NCBI RefSeq assembly: GCF_003675325.1
Contig: NZ_CP033073.1
Coordinates: 2,728,001 to 2,792,000 of the forward strand
Length of the DNA: 64,000 nt
Source: Streptomyces dangxiongensis
GTDB taxonomy: Bacteria > Actinomycetota > Actinomycetes > Streptomycetales > Streptomycetaceae
Direction: 5' to 3'
The notes under the pieces were generated by a model, which was not told the origin of the DNA, searched no databases, and was given only the letters and a program-made list of their open reading frames with translations. The first letter of the stretch is position 1; each line of letters starts with the position of its first letter. The position numbers were made by a program, and so were the translations under genes. This document shows positions 62,942-64,000 of the stretch, in pieces.

Positions 62942-64000
62942 TCACTCGGCTGCTCCCGTGGGCGCGTGGGCCGAGGCCTGGGTGAGGGTGCGGCCGGCGT
63001 GCAGCAGCAGGGCCAGGGCCGCGGTGCCGCAGGCGAGGGCCGGTACGGCGGCCTCCCCCGCGGCGCCGACGAGGGTCCGCACGGGGACCGCGAGAAAGGC
63101 GCAGCCGGGCAGCCGGCCGGCCAGCGGCAGTGCCAGGGCCGCCGCTTCCGTCGCCGCCGCGGCGCCGAGCGCGAGCACGGGGGCGTGCCGGTGGCGGTGC
63201 GTGGTGAGCAGGCGGGCCAGCAGGAGCAGGGCGCCCAGGGTGAGGGCCTGCGGGCGGGCCGCGGGTGCGTGCAGGACCGTGGCACATAGCTGGAGCAGAC
63301 CGGCGAGGGCGCCGAGGAACAGGGCCAGCGTGCCGAGCAGCAGCGGCTTGGCGGCGGCCGTGAAGTCTCCGAGACCACGGCTGCCGGCCAGTCTGCGGCG
63401 GGCGACGGCGGTGAGGAGGTGGGCGCACCAGGCGGCGGGGGCGCAGGCCAGCAGCAGGGCGAGGACGGGGGCGCCGGCCGTTGGCCAGGGGCCGTCTCCG
63501 GTGAGGGTGGGCGGGGCGTCGGGGCCGCCCGTCATGACGTTGTGGAGGAGGCCGTCGCCGACGAGGGCGTACGCGAGCAGCCACACGGTCCATGCCCGCG
63601 CGGCGTACGTGGGACGCCACGCGCGCGTGCCGGGCGGACCGGCGAGGGGCCCGTGGCGCAGCGCCGCGCGCGTGGCGAGGGCTATGGCCAGGAGGCCGCC
63701 AAGGGCCACCAGTGGGCGGGGGTGTCCGTGGGCGAGGCCCAGCGCGATCACGGTGGCCGCGCCGAGCGTCCCGGGCAGGAGGCTGAGCAGTGCCCAGCTC
63801 GCACGGGCGCGGGGCACCGGCAGGCAGGTGGGCGCCGGGTGCGGTTCGCCGGTACGTGGCACGCGCGCGTACATCTCCTCTGCGAGCGAGAAGACGTCAC
63901 GGTGGTGGAGGCGGGCGGCGGTCCGTCCGGTCACCCCGTGCGCCTCCAGCCCGGCAGCGATCTCCAACGGGTCCACGGCCTGCTCACACAGCTCACGGTG
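62942..64000 (-). CDS. Integral membrane protein, N-terminus beyond the window
   Basis: The frame is open to the window edge, giving 352 residues with the start outside. The visible N-terminal part is soluble (HRELCEQAVDPLEIAAGLEA, VTGRTAARLHHRDVFSLAEE). About ten hydrophobic Ala/Leu-rich helices follow. It looks like a conserved Streptomyces membrane protein next to sugar-modifying genes. A GTG at 63976 could be a start, but the upstream codons look equally coding. No family is recognised with confidence. Confidence 0.75.
   Translation of the reverse strand, partial: HRELCEQAVDPLEIAAGLEAHGVTGRTAARLHHRDVFSLAEEMYARVPRTGEPHPAPTCLPVPRARASWALLSLLPGTLGAATVIALGLAHGHPRPLVALGGLLAIALATRAALRHGPLAGPPGTRAWRPTYAARAWTVWLLAYALVGDGLLHNVMTGGPDAPPTLTGDGPWPTAGAPVLALLLACAPAAWCAHLLTAVARRRLAGSRGLGDFTAAAKPLLLGTLALFLGALAGLLQLCATVLHAPAARPQALTLGALLLLARLLTTHRHRHAPVLALGAAAATEAAALALPLAGRLPGCAFLAVPVRTLVGAAGEAAVPALACGTAALALLLHAGRTLTQASAHAPTGAAE

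Overview
This is a high-GC window with the gene content, codon bias and GTG/ATG starts of a Streptomyces chromosome, from the conserved core. Diagnostic genes are the epi-isozizaene synthase/CYP170A pair, sigR-rsrA, wblC (whiB7 orthologue), the AdnAB helicase-nuclease pair, and two initiator tRNA-fMet genes. No phage, insertion sequence, CRISPR array or acquired island is seen.

Layout. 1-4.2 kb: 3' end of nrdB, a small membrane protein, a GlxA/AdpA-like regulator, and the albaflavenone operon (eizA, CYP170A). 4.2-11.4 kb: peptide deformylase, a frameshifted TPR protein, two coupled HD-domain membrane proteins (one catalytic-looking, one degenerate), rsrA-sigR with a self-recognised sigma-R promoter, an alpha/beta hydrolase and a YedK/HMCES-type protein. 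11.5-19.4 kb: M50-like protein, aroA, rsgA, a frameshifted Gdx/SugE transporter facing a TetR gene with a perfect operator, hisN-like phosphatase, CBS protein, catalase and its divergent Fur/PerR-type regulator. 19.4-22.3 kb: two tRNA-fMet genes either side of a Sel1/TPR-repeat protein. 22.3-31.3 kb: UPF0182 protein, PPA1309-family protein, PDZ-Lon protein, small membrane protein, moaE, NAD-dependent epimerase, DUF2342 protein with a coupled NUDIX hydrolase. 31.4-34.5 kb: three tandem AIM24-domain genes, the first fused to TerD. 34.7-39.4 kb: YgjP-type peptidase, a frameshifted ThiF-like protein, ABC1 kinase, a zinc-ribbon protein, an Arg-rich small protein and wblC. 39.5-40.1 kb: the wblC leader, with a uORF, attenuator and AT-rich promoter. 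40.1-53 kb: uvrD2, mycoredoxin, frameshifted nudC, M20 dipeptidase, adnB, adnA. 53-64 kb: alkyltransferase-like protein, a membrane protein containing a pseudokinase-like segment, two secreted tripeptidyl-peptidase-like lipoproteins, a small ORF, moeB/moeZ, a sugar epimerase and a partial membrane protein.

Themes. Thiol-oxidative stress links several genes: three sites matching GGAAT-N18-GTT exactly lie upstream of sigR, mycoredoxin and moeB. DNA repair is strong (AdnAB, UvrD2, YedK, ATL). wblC with its leader is a translation-stress antibiotic-resistance switch. Much of the order matches, from memory, the Mycobacterium tuberculosis Rv3193c-Rv3228 region, so this is ancient actinobacterial core.

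Caution. Four otherwise well-conserved genes carry five single-base or dinucleotide frameshifts in short repeats. This looks more like assembly or read error than gene decay.
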